Assembly: GCF_039534915.1 (NCBI RefSeq)
Contig: NZ_BAAAWE010000001.1
Coordinates: forward strand, 7,006,001-7,070,000
Reading direction: 5' to 3'
DNA length: 64,000 nucleotides
Source of the DNA: Streptomyces roseofulvus
GTDB taxonomy: Bacteria; Actinomycetota; Actinomycetes; Streptomycetales; Streptomycetaceae
Positions 34,202 through 43,605 of this stretch are shown piece after piece (the first letter of the stretch is position 1; every line of letters starts with the position of its first letter). The notes under the pieces were generated by a model, which did no database searches, was not told the origin of the DNA, and saw only the letters and a program-made list of their open reading frames with translations. The position numbers were made by a program, and so were the translations under genes.

Positions 34202-35227
34202 CTAGTAGGAGGCGCCTTCGCTGAGGAGCTTTCGCAGCCAGCGCGCTTCGGCGTACTGGAAGTACGGGCCGAGGGGTGAGCGGTCGAGGCCCTGCAGGGC
34301 GCTGCGCCAGGCCGTGACCTTCCCGGCCACGGCGAGCCGGATGGCCAGTTCGGCCGCCTCATCGAGCTCCGCGCGGCTGTGGCGGCCGGCCCACGCTTCG
34401 AAATAGGCGTCCTTCACCCGGCGGACCTCCGGACTGTCGGAGCCGACAGCGAACTGCTGCATCACGTGGCGGATCGGATACGTCAGACTTGCGAAGGGAT
34501 GGGCGACGCAGGCGTCGGTCCAGTCGATGAAGACGGGGCCGGTCGCGGGCATCAGTACATTGCCGGGGGTGAGGTCGTCGTGCTGGATGGTGTACGCGAT
34601 GCCGATAGCGTCCAAGCGCACGCACTGGGCGTTGAACTCGGCCATGCCGGCGTGGAGAGCGTCGAGTTCGCCGTGGTCCAACCCGGGGTCAGGACCGAGC
34701 AGGCGCTCGTCGTCGGCGAGTACGTCCGCTAGCACCCCGGGCATGGCTGCGGGCGACTTGTCGGGGACGCCGAGACTCTTCAGGGTGTCGAGATGCGCGG
34801 TGGATTCGACCTGGAGGGCGGCGTACTCGCTGAGGACGGTCTCCCAGTGGGACAGCGCAGGCTCGGTGGCGAGGATGCTGCTCAGCGGAGGGCCCGCATC
34901 GGCGGTCAGGAACCATCCGTGGTCAGCTTCCTCTGCGAGGACGTGCGGGACACGGGTTCCGGCCCAGCCGCGGAGTTCACGCAGGACCCGTGCTTCGTGC
35001 CGGTAGCCGGGTCCGTTGGCCTTGAACCAGACGACGCCCTGATCGGTGGGCAGCCGCATGATCGTGGCGTAGGGGCGCGTGTAGAGCTGCTCCAGCGGAC
35101 CGGCCGGGCGGATGCCGTGATCGGCCAGGCGGTGGGACACCCAAGCGCAGGCCTCCGCGCGCCATGACGGTGTGTGCCAGAGCCAGTCGCGCTGCTCGGG
35201 CGGTGTGCTGCCGTCGATCGCGAGCAC
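34202..35227 (-). CDS. Aminoglycoside phosphotransferase-like kinase
   Basis: A 341-residue APH-fold kinase. The catalytic loop is IQHDDLTPGNVLM (the HDD of HxDxxxxN) and the metal-binding Asp is in VFIDWTDACVAHPF. The N-lobe has VVWFKANGPGYRHEARVL, with the ATP-binding Lys and Glu. It is paralogous to the kinase at 39051 (shared WFKAN, GWFLT-DAG, VPD-PAAMPG and HPF-SL-YP). It may phosphorylate the product as self-resistance or an intermediate. The GTG at 35227 has AAAGGA upstream; the frame before it overlaps the amidinotransferase gene. Confidence 0.85.
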   Translation of the reverse strand: MLAIDGSTPPEQRDWLWHTPSWRAEACAWVSHRLADHGIRPAGPLEQLYTRPYATIMRLPTDQGVVWFKANGPGYRHEARVLRELRGWAGTRVPHVLAEEADHGWFLTADAGPPLSSILATEPALSHWETVLSEYAALQVESTAHLDTLKSLGVPDKSPAAMPGVLADVLADDERLLGPDPGLDHGELDALHAGMAEFNAQCVRLDAIGIAYTIQHDDLTPGNVLMPATGPVFIDWTDACVAHPFASLTYPIRHVMQQFAVGSDSPEVRRVKDAYFEAWAGRHSRAELDEAAELAIRLAVAGKVTAWRSALQGLDRSPLGPYFQYAEARWLRKLLSEGASY

Positions 35228-35315
35228 GTCTGGTCCTTTCAGTCGGTTCGGGTCGTCCTGTCCTCGTGGGTCCGCCGGCACCACGGGGGTGCGGGCGGAC
35301 CCACGAGGGTACGGA

Positions 35316-36356
35316 TCAGCTGTAGGTCTCGAGCGTGCCGCGGCGGCGGACATCGAGGGTGACGCAGTGGAAGCCGCCGGCCAGTGTGCGGGCGTGGGTG
35401 AGCTGCACGGGCAGGACGTCGATCTTGTGCTTCTCCAGCTCCCGGATCAGGCCGGTCTGGCGCTTGTCGACGGCGACCAGGTCGGGGCTGACGCTGAACA
35501 TGTTCATGCCGACCCAGATGGAGCAGTTGGCCTCTTCGCCGGCGAAGCCAATGTCGACCGGCTCGGGGGCCCAGATGACGTCCCAGTCCTTGAGGACCGC
35601 GGGCATGTTCTCCTTGGTCACGCGGGCGGGGTTGACCATGACCAGGCCGGGCCGCAGGGCGACGAAGGTGGTGTCGATGTGCGTGGAGGCGTATACGTCG
35701 CGCACCGGGTGGACCTTGTACTGGTCCCCGAGGGTGGACTGCAGCCAGCGCAGGCCGAGTTCGTTGCCGCTGTCGGAGACGAGGTAGAGGATGTCGGTGC
35801 CCAGACGCAGCACGTTGGCGGCGTCGAATGCCGGCTCCAGGTTCTGGACGCGCTTGCCGACCGGCGCGGACAGGTCGTACATCTCATCGGCGAGGCGCGG
35901 CTTGGGGGCCGAGATCCAGCGCGCGCCGCTGTTGAAGTACTCCAGGAAGAGGTCCTTGTAGGCCAGGTACTCGTGGAACCGGGCGCGCAGCGGCATCGGC
36001 GTTTCGATGATGGTATTGCCGATGGTCAGGAAGCCGTCGCGCGGGCAGTAGTCCGGGAAGGCGTCGGTCTGCCAGTCGGGGGTGCCCGCGACGACCGCGT
36101 GATCGCGGGGAGCGGGCCGGCGTACGGTGACGCCGACGTTCTCCAGCTCCTTGCACAGGACGTTGAGCTCTTCCTCCGTCTCCTCGATCACGTGCTGAGG
36201 GTGCAGACCGGAGGGAACGTCCTCCTCGGTCTGGGCGTCGGAGAACTCGATCACTCGCATCGAGAGGTCGCCCTTGGGGACGCGGGCGTCGATCGCCGTA
36301 CCGACGATGACCTCTTCCAGCGGGTCCCACTCGTTGTGGACGTCGACCAGACTCAT
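35316..36356 (-). CDS. Amidinotransferase (StrB1/GATM-like)
   Basis: A 346-residue L-arginine:amine amidinotransferase, which moves a guanidine group from arginine to a primary amine. The catalytic Cys is at residue 331 (GGFHCVTLDVRR). AFPDYCPRDGFLTIGN and YASTHIDTTFVALRPG supply the Asp/His partners. Relatives make inosamine-guanidines in streptomycin synthesis and guanidinoacetate in other pathways. Here it strongly implies a guanidino group in the product. The start MSLVDVHNEW has GAGGAAG upstream; a further ATG at 36371 lacks a binding site. Confidence 0.92.
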   Translation of the reverse strand: MSLVDVHNEWDPLEEVIVGTAIDARVPKGDLSMRVIEFSDAQTEEDVPSGLHPQHVIEETEEELNVLCKELENVGVTVRRPAPRDHAVVAGTPDWQTDAFPDYCPRDGFLTIGNTIIETPMPLRARFHEYLAYKDLFLEYFNSGARWISAPKPRLADEMYDLSAPVGKRVQNLEPAFDAANVLRLGTDILYLVSDSGNELGLRWLQSTLGDQYKVHPVRDVYASTHIDTTFVALRPGLVMVNPARVTKENMPAVLKDWDVIWAPEPVDIGFAGEEANCSIWVGMNMFSVSPDLVAVDKRQTGLIRELEKHKIDVLPVQLTHARTLAGGFHCVTLDVRRRGTLETYS

Positions 36357-36441
36357 GTGCGTCTTCCTCATTTCGTGTTCGGGACGGAGCGCCGGGGGCG
36401 CCGTCCTGGGGTGTGGAGAGCCGTCGGTGCGGCGGCGGGGT

Positions 36442-37218
36442 TCACAGGGCGTCCCACGGCACGGATGCATGCGCGTCGTAAACCGCGGGCATGAGCGGAT
36501 GCGCATCGGGCATCAGCCGGTCGTCGAGTCGCGAGACCGGCGCGACGCCGCGGGAGTTCACGACGAAGGCGCCCGTGTACGTGGCCATGCCGTCGACGGG
36601 CACGCGCTCGCGGCGCGTCCGGATGCCCCGCTGTGGGAGGTGTGCTTCGAGTAGCCGCATGGTGATCCCGTAGAGGGCTGGACCCACGGGCCATACGACG
36701 TCGCGTTCGGTGAAGAAGCCGATGTTGGTGGTCGCGCCCTCGCTCACGAACCCGCCCGAGGTCAGCAGCACGCTGTCGTAGCCGTCGCGCTCGGCGGCCC
36801 GGGCCAGGCGGATCTTGCCGAAGTTCCCGATGTGCTTGAGATGGGGTTCAGGCCGCTGGTAAGCGACGGTGCGCAAGCTGCGGGGCGCACGCGGCATTTC
36901 GGAGGCAGGCGCGACGACGACCATGGTGCGGGGAGATTCCGCGGGATCCGGGCCGAAGACGTAGACGCGTACCGTGGCGTCGGCGTCCGGGGTGGGCAGC
37001 GCGTCGCGGATGCGTCGCCGCAGCAGAACCGGGTCGAGGTCGGCGCCGAAGAGTTCGAGGGTTCCCTCGACCAAGCGGTCCAGATGGAGCGCGAGCCCAC
37101 GCGCCCGCCCTCCCCTGACCTGCATGGCCGTGGAGTGCCCGTAGTTGAGGAAGGCCAGTTCCGCCATGCCCGCCACGGTCGCGGGCCGACCGTCGATCTC
37201 GATGTGCTCGGCGCTCAC
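36442..37218 (-). CDS. Class IV PLP aminotransferase / ADC lyase-like
   Basis: A 258-residue fold-type IV enzyme related to PabC and D-amino-acid aminotransferase. HIGNFGKIRLARAAERDGYD holds the likely PLP Lys; GGFVSEGATTNIGFF is the phosphate-binding segment of the family. It could transaminate, or eliminate pyruvate from a chorismate-type substrate, but no chorismate enzyme is nearby. The GTG at 37218 overlaps the stop of the dehydrogenase gene (GTGA), so translation is coupled. The frame stays open upstream but is antisense-like noise there. Confidence 0.85.
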   Translation of the reverse strand: MSAEHIEIDGRPATVAGMAELAFLNYGHSTAMQVRGGRARGLALHLDRLVEGTLELFGADLDPVLLRRRIRDALPTPDADATVRVYVFGPDPAESPRTMVVVAPASEMPRAPRSLRTVAYQRPEPHLKHIGNFGKIRLARAAERDGYDSVLLTSGGFVSEGATTNIGFFTERDVVWPVGPALYGITMRLLEAHLPQRGIRTRRERVPVDGMATYTGAFVVNSRGVAPVSRLDDRLMPDAHPLMPAVYDAHASVPWDAL

Positions 37219-38498
37219 AGAAGCTCGAACCGTCCGGGCTGGTCCACGTCGGCTCGGTTGCCGGCTCGGCCACGCGTGTGGCCCCGGGTGTCGAACAGGA
37301 GCCGGGCATGGCGCTCGAGCAGGGCGGCATCGTACTCCCGGTGCCCTGCCAGTAGCAGGACCAAGTCCGCTTCCTCCAGGGCAGGAACGAGCCCGTCGGC
37401 AGCCGGGACCGGGATGCCGTCCACCCTCCAGACGGGTACGTACGGATCGTGGTAGGCGAGGTCGGCTCCGAGGGCGCGGAGCCGCCGGGCGACGGCCGAA
37501 GCGGGAGAGGACCGCTGGTCCGCGATGTCGTTCTTGTACGTGACTCCGAGGAGCAGGATTCTGGCTCCCTTGACCGACCTGCCTTCGTTGTTGAGGATCT
37601 GCTGAGCGCGTTCGGCAACGTAGCGCGGCATGCGGTCGTTGATCTCCTGTGCCAGCTCGACGAACCGGAAGGGGAAGCCGAGCTGCTTGACGCGGTAGGA
37701 CAGGTAGTTCGGGTCGATGGGGATGCAGTGGCCTCCGACGCCCGGCCCGGGGCGGAACGCCTGGAAGCCGAACGGCTTCGTCGCCGCGCATTCGATGGCG
37801 TCCCACAGATCGACGTCGAGCTCGCGGCTGAACAGCGCCATCTCGTTGACGAGGGCGATGTTGACGTGCCGATAGGTGTTCTCGAGGAGCTTGGCCATCT
37901 CGGCCTCGCGGGTTCCCTTGGCCTGCACCACCCGGTCGACGAGCTTCCCGTAGAAGGCCGCCGCGACCGAGGTGCACGCGGCCGTGTACCCGCCGACGAC
38001 CTTGGGCGTGTTGCGCAGTCCGTACTCCGGGTTGCCCGGATCGATGCGCTCGGGAGAGAACGCCAGGTGGAAGTCGACGCCGGCGACCAGCCCGCTGCGC
38101 TCCAGAATGGGCAGGACGAGTTCCTCGGTGGTGCCCGGGTACGTGGTCGACTCCAGCACCACGAGGGTGCCGGGCCGCAGACGGTCCGCTATGGCCTGTG
38201 CCGCTGCTTTGACCGGTCCCAGATCCGGGCCGCCGTCGGAGGTGAGGGGTGTGGGCACGCAGATGACGACCGTGCGTGCCCCCTCCAGGACCGCCTCGTC
38301 TCCGGACGGCCGGAAGCCGTCGTTCAGCATGGCCTGCACGTCCCCGTCGTCGACGTCGTCCACCCGCGTGCGGCCCGCCCGAAGCTCGGCGACCACTTCC
38401 GGGTTGCGGTCCAGGCCCGCCACCCGCAGGCCGGCCCGGCACGCCTCTCGGGCGAGGGGCAGCCCCACGTAGCCAAGTCCCACGACCACAAGGTCCAC
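37215..38498 (-). CDS. Nucleotide-sugar (UDP-glucose/UDP-HexNAc type) dehydrogenase
   Basis: A 427-residue dehydrogenase that oxidises the C6 hydroxyl of a nucleotide sugar to a carboxylate. VVVGLGYVGLPLA is the NAD-binding loop. ESTTYPGTTEE, LAFSPERIDPGN and PGVGGHCIPIDPNYL (catalytic Cys258) match the WecC/TviB/Ugd family. The C-terminal half has GVTYKNDIADQRSSPA. It makes a uronic acid, which with the DegT aminotransferases and the epimerase suggests an amino-uronic sugar. First gene of the leftward operon; the upstream region is shared with the rightward operon. Confidence 0.92.
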   Translation of the reverse strand: MDLVVVGLGYVGLPLAREACRAGLRVAGLDRNPEVVAELRAGRTRVDDVDDGDVQAMLNDGFRPSGDEAVLEGARTVVICVPTPLTSDGGPDLGPVKAAAQAIADRLRPGTLVVLESTTYPGTTEELVLPILERSGLVAGVDFHLAFSPERIDPGNPEYGLRNTPKVVGGYTAACTSVAAAFYGKLVDRVVQAKGTREAEMAKLLENTYRHVNIALVNEMALFSRELDVDLWDAIECAATKPFGFQAFRPGPGVGGHCIPIDPNYLSYRVKQLGFPFRFVELAQEINDRMPRYVAERAQQILNNEGRSVKGARILLLGVTYKNDIADQRSSPASAVARRLRALGADLAYHDPYVPVWRVDGIPVPAADGLVPALEEADLVLLLAGHREYDAALLERHARLLFDTRGHTRGRAGNRADVDQPGRFELL

Positions 38499-39050
38499 GG
38501 GTGGCTCCTTTCGGAGAATCTCAGGGAAGGAAGAAGTCGGTTCCGGAGAACGCGCCGGGTTCGACGAAGAGGCAGCGAATGCCGCAGCCGTCCCGGCTTA
38601 AAGGAAGCGCCATGTGCGAGGAAAGAGGGGATCCGTCACCGGAGGTCAACCCAGGGTGAATATTTGAATAGGGAACAGCCTTGCCGAATCGGTGCATTCA
38701 GCACCCGATCGATCAGCCCGTGATGCACCCTGCCAACCGCTAGGCCGCTTGTCCAGTCAGCCAAATCGGGCAAATCTGATCATGGCGTTCGCAACCAATG
38801 GGCCGGATCGGCCTCCGCAGTGCAGTGCGGAAATTCCCGCATGACCGTTTTGGTGGGAGATGTAATGGGCGGCTGGACCCTCGCAACTGTGGACATTCTG
38901 CACTGAAATCCCTGGAGTAGCTACCGGAATTACCCATTCCTCAAAAGGTAGTTCATGCTCTGTTCGCTTGATCGAGTGACAAGGGTCACGAGCGTGCAGC
39001 GGTCATCAGGCCTGTTCAGCGGCGTGACGGCTGACTACGATCTAGCGATC
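38499..39050. promoter_or_regulatory. Divergent promoter region of the biosynthetic cluster
   Basis: A 552-bp gap between the dehydrogenase (minus) and kinase (plus) operons, visibly richer in A/T than the genes around it. It contains a perfect inverted repeat GTGAC-AAGG-GTCAC at 38976-38989, an operator-like site. A possible rightward promoter is TTCAGC (39014) with 16 bases to TACGAT (39036), close enough to ATG 39051 to give a nearly leaderless message. These sites are by eye only. An upstream in-frame ATG at 38955 would extend the kinase through the repeat and is less likely. Confidence 0.45.
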
Positions 39051-40046
39051 ATGAGTGTTGAAATTTGCACCCGCCAAGACTGGGAGACCCCCGGGTGGCG
39101 AGAACAAGCGGATTCCTGGATCGGGGCGGTCTGCGCGGAGCTGGGAATTGGAATCGTTCATTCCATTCGTCAGACTCACGTACGGGCCTGGTCGACCGTC
39201 ATGCGGGTTGAAGTCGGTGAACGCGTTGTCTGGTTCAAGGCGAACAACGAAGCAGCGCGACACGAAGCCGCCCTTCTCCTGAAAATGGGCGAATGGACTC
39301 CAGGCGCCGTACCTGCGGTGATAGCGGCCGATACGGACCTGGGATGGTTCCTCACCGAAGACGCCGGACCGGATCTGGCCTCATTGCTGGCCGCGGATTC
39401 CGATGTCCGCCACTGGGAAGCGGCGTTGAGCGAATACGGCGCCCTGCAGCGGAGCCTGGAACCCCACGTTTCCGACATGCTGGCGCTCGGGGTTCCCGAT
39501 TGCCGCCCCGCGGCCATGCCCGGCCTGCTCGACGACATGCTGGGTGACCCCGGGGTGTGCGGTGTCGACGAGCCCGCGGGGATGACGCAGGAGGTCCACA
39601 CCCGGCTACTGGACTTCCGGCCGCGCTTCGCTGCCATGTGCGACGAACTCGATGCCTACGGCATCCTGCCCAGCCTCCAGCACGACGATCTGCACCGCTC
39701 CAACGTCTTCGTGGCCGACGGCCGGCATTGCTACCTCGACTGGGCCGACGCAAGCGCGGCACACCCCTTCGGCAGCCTGATCTATCCGCTGCTGCAGGCC
39801 GCAGAACTGCCCGGTGGTCGAGATCCGGTCCGTATCGACCGCCTTCGCGACGCCTACCTGGAGCCCTGGACCGATGCGCTCGACCGGTCCGCCCTGCGTA
39901 CCGCGGCCGACCTCTCCGTCAAGGTCGCCAGTGTCGGCCGGGCCATGGTGTGGCGCCGCGCGGTGACCGCGGGCGACCGCGCAGCACTCAAGGAGTACTA
40001 CGCCACCGGTGTCCCCCGCTGGCTGCAGAAGATCCTCCCTGCCTAG
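39051..40046 (+). CDS. Aminoglycoside phosphotransferase-like kinase (paralogue)
   Basis: A 331-residue APH-fold kinase, paralogous to the one at 34202. The catalytic loop is LQHDDLHRSNVFV; the metal Asp is in CYLDWADASAAHPF; the N-lobe Lys is in VVWFKANNEAARHEA. Being first in the rightward operon while its relative lies in the leftward one suggests duplication and split roles, for example one for resistance and one for synthesis. The start MSVEICTRQDW was chosen because upstream residues overlap a likely operator. Confidence 0.85.
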   Translation: MSVEICTRQDWETPGWREQADSWIGAVCAELGIGIVHSIRQTHVRAWSTVMRVEVGERVVWFKANNEAARHEAALLLKMGEWTPGAVPAVIAADTDLGWFLTEDAGPDLASLLAADSDVRHWEAALSEYGALQRSLEPHVSDMLALGVPDCRPAAMPGLLDDMLGDPGVCGVDEPAGMTQEVHTRLLDFRPRFAAMCDELDAYGILPSLQHDDLHRSNVFVADGRHCYLDWADASAAHPFGSLIYPLLQAAELPGGRDPVRIDRLRDAYLEPWTDALDRSALRTAADLSVKVASVGRAMVWRRAVTAGDRAALKEYYATGVPRWLQKILPA

Positions 40047-40091
40047 ATCGTCTTCGCCGCCACCGTGCGCGGCATACCGATTGGTTCAAGC

Positions 40092-41105
40092 ATGAGCACC
40101 GCCGGAAGTTCCAGCATCTCCGTCACCGACAGCAGAGTCCTCGTGACGGGCGGTTTCGGATTCATCGGGTCCTGGCTGGCGCATAAGCTGGTCGCCGACG
40201 GAAACTCCGTCACACTCCTCGACATCGCCTCACCGGCCGGGTCCTGCGCAGAGGCGCTCGGACTGACCACTCACCCCGACGTCCGGTGTGTCATCGGGGA
40301 CCTCATGGATCCGGGCGCATTCAGCGGTCTGGGGACGGAGTTCACGCACATCGTCCACGCCGCCGGATTCCTCGGCATCCACAAGGTGGTGGAACAGCCC
40401 GTAGCCACTCTCGACGTGAACATCCTCGCCACACGGACCGTGCTGGAGTTCGCCCGGGCGCAACAGGACCTGAAGCGCGTGGTGTTGTTCAGCACCAGCG
40501 AGGTCTACGGGCAAGAGGCATCGGACGTGTCCGAGACGGATCCCGCTGTCGTGGGGACCGACTCCACCCGTTGGGGATACGCGGCGAGCAAGCTCGCCGT
40601 CGAGTTCTACGGCCGGGCCTACCACGAGCACCACCACGTGCCGGTCGTCACCGTACGCCCCTTCAATGTGTACGGCCCCCACCGAGCGGGGTCGAACGCC
40701 ATGACCGCACTCGTCTCGCGGGCCCTGCGTGGTGAGGAACTGCACATCAGCGGCGACGGCTCCCAGAGCAGGGCCTGGTGCGAGATCACCGACTTCGTGG
40801 ACGGCCTGATCCGCTGCCTCGCCATGCCCGAAGCCGTCGGCGAGATCTTCAACCTCGGCGACGACAAAACAGCCTTGTCTCTGCTGGAGCTCGCCGAGAA
40901 GATCGTGGACCTCACGAGCTCCGCCTCCTCGATCCGCGTCATCGGTGACGCAGTCCCCGATGTGCGGTCCCGCAGACCGGTCATCGACAAGGCCCGCACG
41001 ATCCTCGGCTACGCTCCCAGCACGTCCGTCGACGAAGGCATCACAGCCGTGGTCCGGGCGATGCGCGAAACGGCCGACGGCGTGCTGGCCCAGTCCGCCC
41101 GATGA
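40092..41105 (+). CDS. NAD-dependent sugar epimerase/dehydratase (extended SDR)
   Basis: A 337-residue extended SDR acting on nucleotide sugars. The Rossmann loop is VTGGFGFIGSWLA; the catalytic Ser/Thr and YxxxK are FSTSEVYGQ and WGYAASKLAVEFY; RPFNVYGPHR is the sugar-binding segment. Likely a 4-epimerase, decarboxylase or dehydratase on the uronic sugar made by the dehydrogenase at 37215. The stop overlaps the MFS start (ATGA). An in-frame ATG at 40065 is an alternative start. Confidence 0.88.
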   Translation: MSTAGSSSISVTDSRVLVTGGFGFIGSWLAHKLVADGNSVTLLDIASPAGSCAEALGLTTHPDVRCVIGDLMDPGAFSGLGTEFTHIVHAAGFLGIHKVVEQPVATLDVNILATRTVLEFARAQQDLKRVVLFSTSEVYGQEASDVSETDPAVVGTDSTRWGYAASKLAVEFYGRAYHEHHHVPVVTVRPFNVYGPHRAGSNAMTALVSRALRGEELHISGDGSQSRAWCEITDFVDGLIRCLAMPEAVGEIFNLGDDKTALSLLELAEKIVDLTSSASSIRVIGDAVPDVRSRRPVIDKARTILGYAPSTSVDEGITAVVRAMRETADGVLAQSAR

Positions 41106-42364
41106 GTGACACCTCCCCCGCCGAGGCCGGCTCCCAGCACCGGAGCGCAGGGCGGGCACAGACGCGTGCGCTGCTGTCGCACGGCCCGGTAAGGCTGCTC
41201 TTCGGGGCCAGGAGCGTCTCGCTGCTCGGAGACTTCCTCGTGCCCGTCGCACTCGCCACGGCCCTGTTGCAGAATGGCGGCGGGCCGACGGATCTGGGGC
41301 TCGTCCTCGCTGCCAGATCGGTGCCCGGCGTTGTGTTCCTCCTGCTGGGAGGAGCTGTCGGAGACCGCCTCTCCAGACGTCATGTGATGGTGGTAGCAGA
41401 ATCGGTCGCGTGCCTCTCGCAGCTCGCGCTCGGGGTCGTGATTCTCACCGGCCGACTTTCTGTTCCCCTCGTCGCCGCGCTCGTCGCGGTGCGTGCGACG
41501 ACCTCCGCCTTCTTCAATCCGGCGGCCACGGGAGCGATCGCCGACGTGACCCCGTCGGGGTTGCTCCAACGTGCCTACGGGCTGTTCGGCACGGCCGCGA
41601 CGGCCGCCGAGCTCCTCGGCCCGGCGGTGGCGGGCGGGCTGCTGATCTGGCTCAGCCCGGGGTGTGTGATCATCGCGGACGGGATGACCTTCGCGGTCAG
41701 TGCCGCCCTGGTGTGGCGGCTGCCGCTCAGTCGGCCGCGGCCCTCGGCGGAGCGGCCCCCACTGCGCCGCGAACTCCTGGGTGGGTTTGTCCACCTCAGG
41801 CGTGAACGCTGGCTGGGCGTGCTGATCCTCAGTGCCTGTGCCTTCCAGTTCTTCTTCATCACCAGTCTGGACGTGCTTGGCCCCAGCGTGATCGCCGACA
41901 TCATGGGGACCGCGGCGGGGTGGTCGGTCCTGATGGTGGCCTTCGGTATCGGCGCGACGGCGGGCAGCTTGCTGGGCATGCAATGGCGTGTCCGACAGCC
42001 TTTGGTCGCCGCGTGCACCGCCATGGTGTGCCTGTCCGGTCCTGCCCTCGTTGCCCTCGCCCTGGAAGCCCCGCTGTGGATGCTGGCCGTCTCCCAGATG
42101 GGGGCGGGCCTCGCGATGGGGCTGTTCAACGTGCTGGAGCAGTACACGATCGCCGAGCGGGTCCCCACCGAGCTGATGGCCCGCGTCGATTCGGTCAACC
42201 GGCTCGGATCGAGCGTGCTGCGCCCCGCCGGGATGGCCATGGTCGGCCCTGTCGCCGGGCTGCTGGGAACGGGACACACCCTGCTCCTGGCGGCAGCCGC
42301 CGCGACCATCGCCATGGCCGTCCCGCTGGCCGTGAGCGACGTCCGGGCACTGCGCCGGCGCTGA
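41102..42364 (+). CDS. MFS exporter
   Basis: A 420-residue major facilitator transporter with about twelve hydrophobic segments. GPVRLLFGARSVSLLGDFLV opens the first half, and GDRLSRRHVMVVAE is the conserved loop 2-3 motif. It resembles the enterobactin-exporter/macrolide-efflux type of drug exporter and probably exports the cluster product, giving resistance. It is translationally coupled to the epimerase gene. Confidence 0.88.
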   Translation: MSDTSPAEAGSQHRSAGRAQTRALLSHGPVRLLFGARSVSLLGDFLVPVALATALLQNGGGPTDLGLVLAARSVPGVVFLLLGGAVGDRLSRRHVMVVAESVACLSQLALGVVILTGRLSVPLVAALVAVRATTSAFFNPAATGAIADVTPSGLLQRAYGLFGTAATAAELLGPAVAGGLLIWLSPGCVIIADGMTFAVSAALVWRLPLSRPRPSAERPPLRRELLGGFVHLRRERWLGVLILSACAFQFFFITSLDVLGPSVIADIMGTAAGWSVLMVAFGIGATAGSLLGMQWRVRQPLVAACTAMVCLSGPALVALALEAPLWMLAVSQMGAGLAMGLFNVLEQYTIAERVPTELMARVDSVNRLGSSVLRPAGMAMVGPVAGLLGTGHTLLLAAAAATIAMAVPLAVSDVRALRRR

Positions 42365-42399
42365 GCCGGCCACCAACACATCTGATGAAAGGAGGGGAC

Positions 42400-43605
42400 A
42401 TGACGATCCCCTATGCGCGCCCGTACTGGACCGAAGAGGAAGTGGACGCCGTCGCGGAGACGGTCCGTTCCGGCTGGTGGACCTCCGGCAAGCGGGTCCA
42501 GCAGTTCGAGGACGGACTGCGAGCCGCCACGGGTGCCGAGGAGATCGTGACTGTCTCCAGCGGCACCACCGCCCTGGAATCCCTGCTCACCCTCGTGAAG
42601 CGGCCCGGGGCGCGGAGCCTGTTCGTCACCTCCTCCCTCAACTTCGCCGGCGGGCCGGCTGCTGCCCGGCACGCCGGCTACGACATCGCGTTCACCGACA
42701 TCGACCCGCGCAGCCTGAACATGTCCGCGTCGTCGCTGCGGGCTCTGCTCGCGCGGACGTCCGATTCCTATGACCAGATCCTGGTCATGCCCGTGCATTT
42801 CGCGGGAGTTCCCGCAGACATGGACACCCTGGCTGCGGTCTGCGCCGTGTACGGCGCCGAGCTGGCGGAGGACGCCTGCCATGCCCTGGGCGGCCGCTAC
42901 AACGAGGCAGGCCCCCTGATCGGCAGCCACCCCGCCTCGCTGGGCGCGGTCTTCAGCTTTCACCCCAACAAGCCGGTCGCAGCGGCCGAAGGCGGTGCCG
43001 TCTCGGTACGGGACCCGGAACTCGCCGCCCGCCTCCGCCTGTACCGCAACCACAACATGGACCGCAGCGCCGCGGCGTGGGAGCGGTCCGGAGCCGTCGG
43101 TGACACCCCGGATCCGTGGTTCTACGCAGTGGAGGAACCCGGCCGGAACCTGCGGCTCTCCGAGCTGCACGCAGCCATCGGGCAGGTCCAGCTGGCCCGG
43201 CTGCCGGAGAGCCTGGAGCGCCGCCGCACGCTCGCCCGCCGCTATCGGGAGGCGTTCGCGGCCAGTGACGGGCTCGCCTACCTGCCCGCAGCCGACCGCA
43301 GGCTCTCGGGATGGCACTTGTTCCCCGTCTCCTTCGACCTGAAGGCGGTGGGCCTCGATCGCAGGGCGGTCTTCGGATACTTCGCGGAGCGCGGCATCAC
43401 GCTGCAAGTGCACTACATTCCGCTGCACCTCCAGCCCGCCTTCCGTACGCACGTGTCCGCCCCGGCCGGGTTCCCCCACCTCGACACGATTGCTCCGGGC
43501 ATGGTGAGCCTGCCGCTGTTCCACGGGCTCGCCGATGACGAGCACCAGCACGTCGTGGACACCGTGCTGGGCCTCCTGGCCACGTCGGCGGGACGGCAGT
43601 CGTGA
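42400..43605 (+). CDS. DegT/DnrJ/EryC1/StrS sugar aminotransferase
   Basis: A 401-residue fold-type I PLP aminotransferase. ARPYWTEEEVDAVAE and SGWWTSGKRVQQFE form the N-terminus; EIVTVSSGTTAL is the PLP-phosphate site; AEDACHALGGRY and FSFHPNKPVAAAEGGAV, with the PLP Lys, complete the family signature. It should install an amino group on a keto-sugar. AAAGGAGGGG precedes the ATG. A second, more distant DegT homologue is at 45793. Confidence 0.9.
   Translation: MTIPYARPYWTEEEVDAVAETVRSGWWTSGKRVQQFEDGLRAATGAEEIVTVSSGTTALESLLTLVKRPGARSLFVTSSLNFAGGPAAARHAGYDIAFTDIDPRSLNMSASSLRALLARTSDSYDQILVMPVHFAGVPADMDTLAAVCAVYGAELAEDACHALGGRYNEAGPLIGSHPASLGAVFSFHPNKPVAAAEGGAVSVRDPELAARLRLYRNHNMDRSAAAWERSGAVGDTPDPWFYAVEEPGRNLRLSELHAAIGQVQLARLPESLERRRTLARRYREAFAASDGLAYLPAADRRLSGWHLFPVSFDLKAVGLDRRAVFGYFAERGITLQVHYIPLHLQPAFRTHVSAPAGFPHLDTIAPGMVSLPLFHGLADDEHQHVVDTVLGLLATSAGRQS

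Noticed and set aside
32846..34279. A 477-codon plus-strand frame opposite the CHAT-like protein
   Set aside because: Shadow frame: Val/Gly/Arg-rich, while the minus strand has coherent His/Cys and zinc motifs and coupled starts.
36442..38442. A 666-residue fusion of the class IV aminotransferase with an upstream domain
   Set aside because: The upstream half is out of frame with and antisense in character to the dehydrogenase gene on the same strand. GTG 37218 overlapping the dehydrogenase stop gives a normal-length enzyme.
38955..39050. N-terminal extension of the kinase from ATG 38955
   Set aside because: The extra 32 residues are not conserved with the paralogue and would cover the operator-like inverted repeat.
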